Positions 1 through 7,793 of a stretch of DNA of 64,000 bases are shown here, piece after piece. Made by a program: the position numbers and the translations under genes. A model generated the notes under the pieces. The model was not told the origin of the DNA. It worked only from the letters and a program-made list of their open reading frames with translations, and did no database searches. Source of the DNA: Nocardia sp. (GTDB taxonomy: Bacteria > Actinomycetota > Actinomycetes > Mycobacteriales > Mycobacteriaceae); assembly GCF_025465275.1 (NCBI RefSeq), contig NZ_JAODNK010000216.1, forward strand, positions 21,584 through 85,583. The letters run 5' to 3'. Within the stretch, counting starts at the first letter, position 1. Every line of letters starts with the position of its first letter.

Positions 1-1
1 G

Positions 2-142
2 CTGGCCGAGGTCGGCTATCCGGTGACCGCGCTGGTGCGTACCCACGTCGGTCCGGTCGCCCTGGGCGATCAGCGGCCGGGTGCTCTGCGTGTGCTGGGC
101 CGTGACGAAATCGGGAAGCTCTACGAGGCGGTGTCGTTGTGA
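2..142 (+). CDS. Pseudouridine synthase (RluB/RsuA type), C-terminal end
   Basis: Only the last 46 codons are in the window. The peptide ends with a ThrHisValGlyPro stretch and a GlyArgAspGluIleGlyLysLeuTyr tail, typical of the C-terminus of RsuA/RluB-family enzymes that isomerise a uridine in 23S or 16S rRNA. Its TGA overlaps the GTG start of cmk (GTGA, 139-142), and the order pseudouridine synthase-cmk-der is the conserved actinobacterial arrangement (as Rv1711-1713 in M. tuberculosis). The 5' end lies outside the window, so the exact subfamily rests mainly on synteny. Confidence 0.8.
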   Translation: MAEVGYPVTALVRTHVGPVALGDQRPGALRVLGRDEIGKLYEAVSL

Positions 143-876
143 ACGGTGTGGGAAGTGTGAAAGATCGGCTTGCCGGGCTCACCGGTTCCTCGTCGCTTGT
201 TGTTGCCATGGACGGCCCGTCCGGTACCGGCAAGTCGAGTGTCTCGCGGAAGCTGGCCACTCGACTCGAGGCCGCTTACCTCGATACCGGCGCCATGTAC
301 CGGGTCGCGACGCTGCGCGTACTGCGCAGCGGCGTCGATCTGGACGATGCCGAGGCCATTGTGGCGGCGGTCAAGGAGTTGCCCTTGACCATCGGCACCG
401 ATCCGAGCCGGGAGCTGATCCTGCTCGACGGTGAGGATGTGTCGGCGGAGATTCGCGGCAATGCGGTGACCAAGGCCGTGTCCGCGGTCTCGGCCGTGTC
501 CGAGGTGCGTGACCAGTTGGTCGCGCTGCAGCGCGGCATCGCGACAACCGCGGGCCGCATTGTGGTGGAGGGCCGCGATATCGGCACCGTGGTGCTGACC
601 GACGCCGATGTGAAGATCTATTTGACCGCGTCCGCCGAGGCGCGGGCCACGCGCCGCAATGTGCAGAACATTGCCGAAGGCCGTGGCGACGATTTCCAGG
701 CGGTGCTCGCCGATGTGCAGCGCCGTGACAACCTCGACTCCACCCGCAAGGTGTCGCCGCTGCGTCCCGCCGAGGACGCGGTACTGGTCGACACCAGCGA
801 GCTGAATATGGACGAGGTCATCGACGAGCTGTATCGCGTTGTGCGGCAGCAGATTTCGGCAGGAGGCGCGCAGTGA
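139..876 (+). CDS. cmk: Cytidylate kinase
   Basis: Transfers phosphate from ATP to CMP or dCMP in the cytosol, feeding CTP and dCTP synthesis. The P-loop GPSGTGKS is at residues 26-33, followed by the YLDTGAMYR nucleotide-binding segment near 48-56 and the EGRDIGTVV motif near 142-150. The length of 245 aa is slightly above the family norm because of the GTG start chosen here; GTG codons at 148 or 157 would shorten it. Translation is coupled on both sides: GTGA overlap with the upstream synthase and with der downstream (873-876). Confidence 0.96.
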   Translation: MNGVGSVKDRLAGLTGSSSLVVAMDGPSGTGKSSVSRKLATRLEAAYLDTGAMYRVATLRVLRSGVDLDDAEAIVAAVKELPLTIGTDPSRELILLDGEDVSAEIRGNAVTKAVSAVSAVSEVRDQLVALQRGIATTAGRIVVEGRDIGTVVLTDADVKIYLTASAEARATRRNVQNIAEGRGDDFQAVLADVQRRDNLDSTRKVSPLRPAEDAVLVDTSELNMDEVIDELYRVVRQQISAGGAQ

Positions 877-2288
877 CGCAGGACACCTTCGCCGGTGACG
901 GTATCTGGTCGGAAGAAGCCGATTGGGAAATTGCCGAACTCGAGGGCGAACAGAACGCAGAACATCTGCCCATGCCGACGCTGGCCATTGTCGGCCGGCC
1001 GAACGTGGGCAAATCGACTCTGGTGAACCGCATTCTGGGCCGCCGTGAAGCGGTGGTCGAGGATGTCCCGGGCGTGACCCGGGACCGTATTTCGTACGAG
1101 GCCAACTGGGCCGGACGCCGTTTCCTGGTGCAGGACACCGGTGGCTGGGAGCCCGATGCCAAGGGCCTCATGCAGGCGGTGGCCCGGCAGGCCGAGATCG
1201 CCATGCAGACCGCCGACGCCATCGTGCTGGTCGTGGATGCCACCGTCGGCTCCACCACCACCGATGAAGCGGTGGCGAAGGTGTTGCGGCGCAGCAAGAC
1301 TCCGGTCATCCTGGTCGCCAACAAGGTCGACAACGGGAAGCTCGAGTCGGATGCGGCGGCGCTGTGGTCGCTGGGTTTGGGTGAGCCCAAGCTGGTTTCG
1401 GCCACGCATGGTCGCGGCACCGGTGATCTGCTCGACGAGATTCTCGTCAAGCTGCCCGAAACTCCGCGTGAGGGTACCGGTCTGGTCGGCGGCCCGCGTC
1501 GGGTGTCGCTGGTCGGTAAGCCGAATGTCGGCAAATCCAGTCTGATCAACAAGCTTTCGGGCGTGGAGCGGTCGGTCGTGCACGATGTGGCCGGCACCAC
1601 CGTCGACCCGGTCGACTCGCTGGTCCAATTGGGCGGCAAGCCTTGGCGTTTCGTCGACACCGCCGGTCTGCGGCGCAAGGTCGGCAATGCCAGCGGCACC
1701 GAGTTCTACGCCTCGCTGCGCACCAAGTCGGCCATCGAGGCCGCCGAGGTCGCGGTCATGCTGATCGATGCCTCGCAGCCGATCACCGAGCAGGATCTGC
1801 GCGTCATCACCATGATCGCGGAGACCGGCCGGGCGCTCGTGATCGCCTACAACAAGTGGGATCTGGTAGACGAGGATCGCCGCGAGCAGCTGGAACGCGA
1901 AATCGATCGTGAAATGGTGCAGGTCCGCTGGGCGCAGCGGGTGAACATCTCGGCCAGTACCGGCCGTGCTGTCCAAAAGCTTGTTCCCGCAATGGAAACC
2001 GCACTGGATTCCTGGGACAAGCGCATCTCCACCGGCCGTCTGAACAACTGGCTCAAGGAGGTAGTGGCCGCCACCCCGCCCCCGATGCGCGGCGGTCGTC
2101 TGCCCCGAGTCATGTTCGCCACCCAGGCCTCCACGCGGCCGCCGACGTTTGTGCTCTTCACCACGGGCTTCCTCGAGGCCGGCTACCGCCGGTTCATCGA
2201 GCGCAAGCTCCGCGAAGAATTCAACTTCGACGGTTCGCCGGTACAGGTGAACGTCCGCGTCCGCGAGAAGCGCGACCGCAAGAAGTAG
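873..2288 (+). CDS. der: GTPase Der (EngA), ribosome assembly
   Basis: Essential double-Era-like GTPase acting in 50S subunit maturation. The first G domain begins with GRPNVGKST at residues 41-49 and has DTGGWE (G3) and NKVD (G4); the second begins with GKPNVGKSS near 215 and has DTAGLRRK and NKWD. A KH-like C-terminal domain ends with a basic tail rich in Arg and Lys. The 471 aa length is normal for actinobacteria, which carry a short acidic N-terminal extension. The GTG start overlaps the cmk stop codon. A strong hairpin terminator follows 12 bp after the stop. Confidence 0.97.
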   Translation: MTQDTFAGDGIWSEEADWEIAELEGEQNAEHLPMPTLAIVGRPNVGKSTLVNRILGRREAVVEDVPGVTRDRISYEANWAGRRFLVQDTGGWEPDAKGLMQAVARQAEIAMQTADAIVLVVDATVGSTTTDEAVAKVLRRSKTPVILVANKVDNGKLESDAAALWSLGLGEPKLVSATHGRGTGDLLDEILVKLPETPREGTGLVGGPRRVSLVGKPNVGKSSLINKLSGVERSVVHDVAGTTVDPVDSLVQLGGKPWRFVDTAGLRRKVGNASGTEFYASLRTKSAIEAAEVAVMLIDASQPITEQDLRVITMIAETGRALVIAYNKWDLVDEDRREQLEREIDREMVQVRWAQRVNISASTGRAVQKLVPAMETALDSWDKRISTGRLNNWLKEVVAATPPPMRGGRLPRVMFATQASTRPPTFVLFTTGFLEAGYRRFIERKLREEFNFDGSPVQVNVRVREKRDRKK

Positions 2289-2300
2289 GCAATGCCTGCC

Positions 2301-2333
2301 GAAAGGCCCCCGGCGAACCGCCGGGGGCCTTTC
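2301..2333 (+). terminator. Hairpin terminator after der
   Basis: A perfect 15-bp stem (arms 2301-2315 and 2319-2333) closes on a 3-nt AAC loop; the arms run GAAAGGCCCCCGGCG and its complement. The 3' arm ends in CCTTTC, with only a short T run, as is usual in high-GC actinobacteria. It ends the cmk-der transcript. Confidence 0.9.
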
Positions 2334-2402
2334 GCATACCCGTACGAGGTCGGGCAGTAAGCCGCCGAGTCGGCGATGGAGATCAGCGCGTGTCCGGCCG
2401 AA

Positions 2403-2984
2403 TCAGCGCACCCAGTCTTTGAGCGGTTCGGTATTCAACGTGATGTTCACGGGGTCCGGGAGTTGCACTGTGGCGCCGAACGGCACGGTGAGGACTCGGG
2501 CATATCGGGATTCGCGGGGGTCACTGTGGACGATGATCTCGCAGGTGTCCCGGTCGATCAGCAGATAGATGGGGATGCCGGTGTCCGCGTAAGCCCGCGG
2601 GTTCTCCTGCCGGTCGCGACGCTCGGTGTCCTGGTAGTCGGAGGTCACCTCGACTGCCATGAGAACCGGGCTGGGGTCGGCCCATTCGCCTTGGCCTACA
2701 AAGGCATCGGCGTCGGCCAGCACGCCGTCAGGTCGGGCGCGGCCTTTCCGGTATCGGTCGATCTGGAGGCCCTGCTCGGGTGTCAGAAATAGATCGGGGC
2801 GAGCGGTGAGGAAGATGCGGATCAGCCACTGGATGATTCGACTGTGGTCCCCGTCCGGCACTGCCTTGGCCCCCAGCTTCCCGTCTATGAACTCGAGCCG
2901 CACACCCTCCGCAATACGATCGGCCGCCCGGGCGAGTTCCTCGAACTCCTCGATCGTCATGAGTGACTCATGCACGGCGGTCAT
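2403..2984 (-). CDS. Uma2-family (DUF820) putative endonuclease-like protein
   Basis: 193 aa with the Uma2 fold signature of the PD-(D/E)XK superfamily: an N-terminal MTIEEFEEL-type helix, RPDGVLAD near the centre, AVEVTSDYQDTERRDR with the E-x-K-like core, and a following AYADTGIPIYLLID strand. These proteins are numerous in actinobacteria and cyanobacteria; their substrate is not known and nuclease activity is inferred from the fold. It stands alone, converging on der, with no partner gene. The start chosen is the ATG at 2984; a second in-frame ATG lies 8 codons in. Confidence 0.85.
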   Translation of the reverse strand: MTAVHESLMTIEEFEELARAADRIAEGVRLEFIDGKLGAKAVPDGDHSRIIQWLIRIFLTARPDLFLTPEQGLQIDRYRKGRARPDGVLADADAFVGQGEWADPSPVLMAVEVTSDYQDTERRDRQENPRAYADTGIPIYLLIDRDTCEIIVHSDPRESRYARVLTVPFGATVQLPDPVNITLNTEPLKDWVR

Positions 2985-3113
2985 GTCCTCACGGTACGGG
3001 GCGCTTTCGGCTGATAACGAGCAAGCGCGCAGATGTGGTCAGGATATCGCCGCTTTATCGGCGAGTTGCGGAACAGAGTTTCGTTCGTGCCGACGCGTGC
3101 TAGTGGCCTCGGA

Positions 3114-3854
3114 TCAGCGGGTCTCGGTGGTGAATTTGGTGATGAAGTGTTCGTAGCCGTCCAGGAGGCGGTCCAGGGCGAAGCGGAAATCGGCTTCCTC
3201 CCACTGCATGTCGTCATCGTCGAAGGCTTGGTGGGAGAGGGCGCTGGTGATGGCGGGGAAGCGGGCGGGATCGAGGACCTGGGCGAGGATCGCGGGGTAG
3301 TCCTTGTCGTCTTTCGCTTGTTTGATGGTGTCTTGGAGGAAACGGGCGCGGCCGATGACATAGAACGAAAGGTTTGTCACCAGTTGCAGTTTGAGCGATT
3401 CCGGGATGGGGACGTCGGTCATAGCGGTGAGACCGGCTTCGAGCCAGGCCATATTGTTCGGGCCCACCGGGGGTGAGCTCAGGGGAATGTCGAGCCACCA
3501 GGGGTGAACTCGGATGGCATGGAATTCGCCCCAGGCCCACGCTTCGAGGCCGGCTCGCCAGCCGGCATCGGCGGGCAGGGTGGGGGGTGCGCCGACGATG
3601 CGGTCCATGAGGAGCTCGATGAGTGTGTCCCTGCTGTCCACGTAGCGGTAGAGGGACATGGCGGTGAAGCCCAGTTGCTTGGCGACTCGGCTCATCGACA
3701 GTGCGGCGAAGCCCTCGGCGTCGGCGATGGCTATCGCGGCCTCGAGGATCTGGTCCAGGCTCATGCCACGTTTTGGGCCACGGCTGCCCGGATCATCGAG
3801 ATCCCACAGCAGCTTCACGTATTTGGGCAGGATCGGCCGATCGGGCGTCTCCAT
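3114..3854 (-). CDS. TetR-family regulator of the adjacent ABC exporter
   Basis: 246 aa. The N-terminal helix-turn-helix spans about residues 30-76 (ILEAAIAIADAEGFAALSM, then RVAKQLGFTAMSLYRYVDSR). The C-terminal ligand domain resembles the TetR_C group found next to drug exporters. The ATG at 3854 is preceded by AGGAGGT four bases upstream, which decides the start; the same frame is open for another 169 codons upstream, but that stretch is antisense to the ABC gene. It is divergent from the exporter, and two operator-like repeats lie between them, so it probably represses both transcripts and responds to an exported compound. Confidence 0.9.
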   Translation of the reverse strand: METPDRPILPKYVKLLWDLDDPGSRGPKRGMSLDQILEAAIAIADAEGFAALSMSRVAKQLGFTAMSLYRYVDSRDTLIELLMDRIVGAPPTLPADAGWRAGLEAWAWGEFHAIRVHPWWLDIPLSSPPVGPNNMAWLEAGLTAMTDVPIPESLKLQLVTNLSFYVIGRARFLQDTIKQAKDDKDYPAILAQVLDPARFPAITSALSHQAFDDDDMQWEEADFRFALDRLLDGYEHFITKFTTETR

Positions 3855-3905
3855 GCGACCTCCTGTCCTCGTTGTCCCCACATATCTTGCGTCATGCCGG
3901 AAACT

Positions 3906-3940
3906 GTGTAGCCTATAAACAGAGTGTAGACCATACACAG
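3906..3940. promoter_or_regulatory. Tandem TetR operator candidates
   Basis: Two 17-bp units, GTGTAGCCTATAAACAG (3906-3922) and GTGTAGACCATACACAG (3924-3940), match at 14 of 17 positions and repeat with an 18-bp period. The second unit is an imperfect palindrome (GTGTA/TACAC). The outer arms AAACTGTGTA (3901-3910) and TACACAGTTT (3934-3943) also form a perfect 10-bp inverted repeat. The site sits between the divergent TetR and ABC genes, ending 18 bp before the ABC start. Confidence 0.7.
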
Positions 3941-3957
3941 TTTCTGATCGGGGACTC

Positions 3958-4911
3958 ATGACCACTTCCAGCGTCCGGCCCGCCATCGAAGTGTCCGGGC
4001 TGACCAAATCCTTCGGATCGCACGCGGTGCTGCGCGGCATCGATCTGAATGTGCCTGCGGGAACAGTCTTTTCGCTGCTCGGCCCGAACGGCGCGGGCAA
4101 GACCACCATGCTTCGGATTCTCGCCACCCTCGGCCGGCCCGATGGGGGGCAGGTGCGGGTCGGCGGCCACGATCCCGTCCGCGAGCCCGATGCCGTGCGC
4201 GCGATCATCGGGGTGACGGGGCAGTCCTCCGCGGTCGATCCGATCCTGACGGGGGAGGAGAACCTGCGACTCGTGGGCCGGCTGCTGCATCTCGGCGCCT
4301 CCGAAACGGCGAAGCGCACCACACGATTGCTGAAGCAGTTCGATCTGGCCGATGCTGCCAAGAAGCGGACCGGCTCCTATTCGGGCGGCATGGTGCGCCG
4401 TCTGGATCTGGCCATGAGTCTCATGGGCGAGCCGAGCATCGTCTTCCTCGACGAGCCGACCACCGGGCTCGACCCGCGCAGCCGCCGCGAATTGTGGTCG
4501 GTCATCCGCGGTCTGGTCAGCGAGGGCGTGACCATCCTGCTCACCACCCAGTACCTGGAGGAGGCCGATCAGTTGGCGGACCGCATTGCGGTGCTCGACG
4601 ACGGCCGGATCGTGGCCGAGGGCACCGCCGGCGAATTGAAGCGGCTGGCTCCCGGCGGCCACATTCGATTGAGCTTCGCCGATGAGCAGGGTCTGGCGGC
4701 GGCCGCGCGGGCGGTTCCGGCCGCGGAGGTCGATGTCGAACAGCTGGTGCTGGCGGTGCCGTCGGACGGCAGTGTCGGCGATATTCGCAGGCTGCTCGAT
4801 CGTTTCGACGATCACGATCTCACCATCGACCGATTGGCCATTCACACACCGGATCTCGACGATGTCTTCTTCGCGTTGACCGGCAATTCCTCGAAAGGCG
4901 CACAGCTGTGA
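3958..4911 (+). CDS. ABC transporter ATP-binding protein (DrrA-like)
   Basis: 317 aa nucleotide-binding subunit of an ABC-2 type exporter. Walker A GPNGAGKTT lies near residues 42-50, the signature YSGGMVRR near 140, Walker B IVFLDEPTTGLDPRS near 160-175, and the H-loop region has TTQYLEEADQ, in which Gln replaces the usual His as in DrrA-like drug exporters. The C-terminal extension (LAPGGHIRL onward) is the DUF4162-like tail of this family. The gene overlaps the permease by 4 bp (GTGA) and is divergent from TetR. Likely substrate: a hydrophobic drug or lipid, not identifiable here. Confidence 0.93.
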   Translation: MTTSSVRPAIEVSGLTKSFGSHAVLRGIDLNVPAGTVFSLLGPNGAGKTTMLRILATLGRPDGGQVRVGGHDPVREPDAVRAIIGVTGQSSAVDPILTGEENLRLVGRLLHLGASETAKRTTRLLKQFDLADAAKKRTGSYSGGMVRRLDLAMSLMGEPSIVFLDEPTTGLDPRSRRELWSVIRGLVSEGVTILLTTQYLEEADQLADRIAVLDDGRIVAEGTAGELKRLAPGGHIRLSFADEQGLAAAARAVPAAEVDVEQLVLAVPSDGSVGDIRRLLDRFDDHDLTIDRLAIHTPDLDDVFFALTGNSSKGAQL

Positions 4912-5675
4912 GCACTTTGGTTCGCGCGGCCCAGGATTCGACCACCATGAACGGCCGCAATCTCCGGCATACGCTCCGCAGTCCGGACACCATGATCATG
5001 ACCTTCGCGGTCCCGCTGATGATCCTGCTGATGTTCGTCTACGTCTTCGGCGGCGCGATCAATGTCAGCGGCGCGTATATCGACTATGTGGTGCCGGGAA
5101 TCATCCTGCTGTGCGCGGGTTTCGGCTCCGCGTCCACGGCGGTCGGCGTCTCGACCGATATGCACAATGGCATTGTCGATCGGTTCCGCACCATGGCGGT
5201 CTCGCGCTCCGCGGTCCTCACCGGCCATGTGGTCGAGAGCGTGCTGCGCAATCTGATCACCACCGGTCTGGTGATCGTGGTCGCGGTGGTGCTCGGCTTC
5301 CGCCCCACCGCCGATCCGCTCCGCTGGCTCGCCGTGCTCGGGATACTCGCGCTGTACATTCTGGCGCTGTCCTGGCTGGCGGCCGCACTGGGGTTGCTCG
5401 CGCCGAATCCGGAGGCGGCCAATGGATTTACCTTCAGCTTCATGTTCCTGCCCTATGTCAGTAGCGCTTTCGTGCCGGTGCACACGCTGCCGACCTGGTT
5501 GCGCGGTTTCGCAGAACATCAGCCCGTCACCTCGATTACCGAGACCGTGCGCGGCCTGCTCATGGGCACGCCGATCGGTGACAATGCCGTGACCGCGCTG
5601 ATCTGGTGTGCCGGAATAGGTCTCGCGGGTTACCTGGCCGCCGGCGTGCTGTATCGCCGCCGCGGAATCAACTGA
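4908..5675 (+). CDS. ABC-2 type permease (DrrB-like)
   Basis: 255 aa integral membrane subunit with about six hydrophobic segments: near residues 25-47 (MIMTFAVPLMILLMFVYVF), 55-80, 105-130, 140-160, 170-190 and 228-248. A FLPYVSSAFVPVHTLP segment and a short re-entrant region resemble DrrB. Its GTG start overlaps the ATPase stop, so the two subunits are translationally coupled and should form an (AB)2 exporter. Confidence 0.92.
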   Translation: MSTLVRAAQDSTTMNGRNLRHTLRSPDTMIMTFAVPLMILLMFVYVFGGAINVSGAYIDYVVPGIILLCAGFGSASTAVGVSTDMHNGIVDRFRTMAVSRSAVLTGHVVESVLRNLITTGLVIVVAVVLGFRPTADPLRWLAVLGILALYILALSWLAAALGLLAPNPEAANGFTFSFMFLPYVSSAFVPVHTLPTWLRGFAEHQPVTSITETVRGLLMGTPIGDNAVTALIWCAGIGLAGYLAAGVLYRRRGIN

Positions 5676-6180
5676 TTCGGGGGGATGCGACCGCACTTAT
5701 CGGAGGGGCCCGGGACATCCGGGTCTCTCCAATATTCGTCTACACGGATATGCGCATCTAACTATGAGTTAGGCGCATGTCAACCCCACGAGCCCCTCGC
5801 GTCAGGTGCATATGCGCCCAGTTGCATTGCGCCCCAAGATCATCGCCGTGACGCGGCGAGTCGGACCGGATGTGCATCTTAGGGTTGAGGTACCCACCTT
5901 CGCTCAACTCACGCCAGGGATGTTGGGTTTCGCACACTTCCTAACAAGCAATTGCTTGGGTTGATAACCTCGAAAGGGCAGGAGGACGGTGACGGGCACA
6001 GGTCGCAATGTTGCGATGCACACGCACTGCCAGACCGGACCGCTATACGCGACCGTCGGGGACTATCAATGGGGATGTGGCCGGGGGCAATGAAATTCGG
6101 CTCGACGTAGTTCGATCAGCGTCGGTGTGTGTAGTCGCGTGCCGCCCGTCTCGGCAAGGCAATACGACAGGAACACACCC
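5676..6180. other. 505-bp gene-free region with nested inverted repeats
   Basis: No convincing gene. It contains a dyad at 5750-5778: ATGCGC-AT-CTAACT, loop ATG, AGTTAG-GCGCAT, a 12-bp stem with a 2-nt bulge. A near-palindrome GGTGCATATGCGCC at 5805-5818 shares its ATGCGC core. A perfect 14-bp palindrome lies at 5945-5958. The gap follows the ABC permease and precedes the acyltransferase, so promoter and operator functions are likely. Confidence 0.6.
5945..5958. promoter_or_regulatory. 14-bp palindromic operator candidate
   Basis: CAAGCAATTGCTTG is a perfect palindrome, about 220 bp upstream of the acyltransferase start and followed by TTGATAAC. It has the look of a TetR-family binding site, but no regulator gene is adjacent. 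Confidence 0.5.
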
Positions 6181-7029
6181 ATGAGTAATACGACGGTACT
6201 TCCGGACCCGAACCACCCATTGCTTCCCGTGGCACGGGCCTACACCAGTTACTTCACGCCGCAGGTCACCGGCATCGAGAATCTGCCGGCATCAGGCCCG
6301 GCGCTCGTGATCGGCAATCACTCGTCGATCTATTGGGCGCCCGAGGTGTGGATCACCTTCATGGCGGCCATGGACCGCCGCCCGAATGAGCCCACCTACG
6401 GTGTGGCGCACGAAATCCTTTTGCGCGCACCGGGTCTCGGTGAGACGCTGCGCACGTTCGGCGTGATTCCGGCCTCGCAGGAGGCGGCCACGAACGGGCT
6501 CAAGGACGGCGGCGCGGTCATGATCTACCCGGGCGGGGACTGGGAAGCGTGCCGCCCGTGGACCGATCGCGGCAAGGTCGATTTCGCCGGCCGCAAGGGC
6601 TTCATCCGGCTGGCGCTCAAGATGGGCGTGCCGGTGATCCCGGCGGTCGCCAACGGCGGCCACGATTCGATCTTCGTACTGAGCCGCGGGGAGCGCACCG
6701 CCAAACTGCTCGGGCTCGACAAGCTGGTGCGCGCCAAGGTGTTTCCGTACACCGTCGGCCTGCCCTTCGGGGTGGCGCCGATTCTGCCGCAGATCCCGCT
6801 GCCCTCGCATGTGGATGTGAGCTTTCTGCCCGCGCTGAATTGGTCGACGCAGCCGGGTGATCCGGAGGATGCGGATCTGGTCGAGGGCTACTACGAGGAG
6901 ACGGTCGCGACCATGCAGACCGAGCTCGATCGGCTGCGGGCCGCGACCCCCAATCCGGTGCTGACCGGAGTGAAGAACCATGTGGCGGCACTACCTGGGC
7001 CGCTGTCGGGTCTGGCGAAGCTCTTCTAG
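6181..7029 (+). CDS. Lysophospholipid acyltransferase-like protein (PlsC/MGAT-like)
   Basis: 282 aa from the ATG at 6181; an upstream GTG at 6127 is in frame but adds only poorly conserved residues. The block GNHSSIYWAPE near residues 51-61 corresponds to the HX4D catalytic motif, and the YPGGDWEACRP block near 119-129 corresponds to the FPGG/EGTRS acyl-acceptor motif of MGAT-like acyltransferases. The Asp expected five residues after His is Trp here, so the catalytic base is not obvious. It probably acts at the membrane in glycerolipid synthesis. A hairpin terminator follows 7 bp after the stop. Confidence 0.8.
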   Translation: MSNTTVLPDPNHPLLPVARAYTSYFTPQVTGIENLPASGPALVIGNHSSIYWAPEVWITFMAAMDRRPNEPTYGVAHEILLRAPGLGETLRTFGVIPASQEAATNGLKDGGAVMIYPGGDWEACRPWTDRGKVDFAGRKGFIRLALKMGVPVIPAVANGGHDSIFVLSRGERTAKLLGLDKLVRAKVFPYTVGLPFGVAPILPQIPLPSHVDVSFLPALNWSTQPGDPEDADLVEGYYEETVATMQTELDRLRAATPNPVLTGVKNHVAALPGPLSGLAKLF

Positions 7030-7035
7030 GTGCGA

Positions 7036-7070
7036 ATTCGGCTCTCGGAGAACTGCTCCGGGAGCCGAAT
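7036..7070 (+). terminator. Hairpin terminator after the acyltransferase gene
   Basis: Arms ATTCGGCTC (7036-7044) and GAGCCGAAT (7062-7070), then CGGAG (7046-7050) and CTCCG (7056-7060), joined through a T-G wobble and a 5-nt loop: a 15-pair stem with no T run. Confidence 0.75.
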
Positions 7071-7223
7071 CCATGGGTGGGCACCGGCGTGCATCCCCGG
7101 TCGTTTGCCCGGTATGTGGTTAACTCGCGACAATCGTAGGGCGGAGGCGTGCCCGGCCACCGATCCCCTTCGGGCGCGTGCCGCTGTGGTCGGCGTGCCG
7201 CACGAACCGGGAGGCTGGAACTG

Positions 7224-7793
7224 ATGGTGCGTCTTGTTCATTCGGTGGTGCCGGCGCTTGCGGCTGTCGGCGCGCTGGCCGCGATCGCGGTCGTCCCGGC
7301 GGTGCTGAACGCCGTGGTGCCGACCCGGGAGACCGCCGTCGCCGCGGGCACGACCGTCACGCTGACCGCTACCGGATTCGGCTCGCTGGACGCGGGCGCG
7401 GATCCGGCCAATGCCGTCACCTTCGCGGTCCCGGAGGCAATGCGCCGCGTTGCCACCGGTGACGAGGCCAGGGCGCTGTTCCGCTCCGAGGACGGTGACA
7501 CGCGGCTCGGCATCTCCGCGGTCTACGGCATTACCGACTTCGATACCGCGGGCCCGCGCATGCTGCTGCCGATACGCGCGAGCGATCCGAAAGCGCATTT
7601 CGACGGCGGCACGGTCGATGCGGGTTCCTTCCGCGGACTGCTGTGCGTACTGCCCAAGGTGACGGGCGGGGTGTGCGCGGTAGCCAATAGCGGTGATGTC
7701 GGGGTGACGATCACCGTCAGTGGTTCGACCCCCGAGGCGGGTCGCGCGCTCATCCAGGCCGTGCTCGAATCGAGCCGGGCGGTGCAGGCATGA
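7224..7793 (+). CDS. Exported or membrane-anchored hypothetical protein
   Basis: 189 aa from the ATG at 7224, preceded by GGGAGG. One N-terminal hydrophobic segment (residues 8-30, Ala/Val rich) looks like a signal anchor; the rest is a soluble domain with two Cys (in LLCVLPKV and GVCAVANS) that could form a disulfide outside the membrane. I do not recognise the family. It overlaps the following PrsW-like gene by 4 bp (ATGA), which suggests that the two products are made together and that this protein may be a partner or substrate of the protease. Confidence 0.7.
   Translation: MVRLVHSVVPALAAVGALAAIAVVPAVLNAVVPTRETAVAAGTTVTLTATGFGSLDAGADPANAVTFAVPEAMRRVATGDEARALFRSEDGDTRLGISAVYGITDFDTAGPRMLLPIRASDPKAHFDGGTVDAGSFRGLLCVLPKVTGGVCAVANSGDVGVTITVSGSTPEAGRALIQAVLESSRAVQA

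Noticed and set aside
618..1976. Long minus-strand open frame of 452 codons opposite der
   Set aside because: der and cmk are certain on the plus strand; the antisense frame has no domain and arises from GC-rich third positions.
3855..4361. Longer TetR reading frame starting at 4361
   Set aside because: This part is antisense to the ABC ATPase gene, and the ATG at 3854 has a perfect ribosome site and a family-typical N-terminus.
5989..6093. 34-codon GTG ORF after GGAGGA
   Set aside because: The ribosome site is only 2-3 bp from the start, too close for normal initiation, and the peptide has no features.
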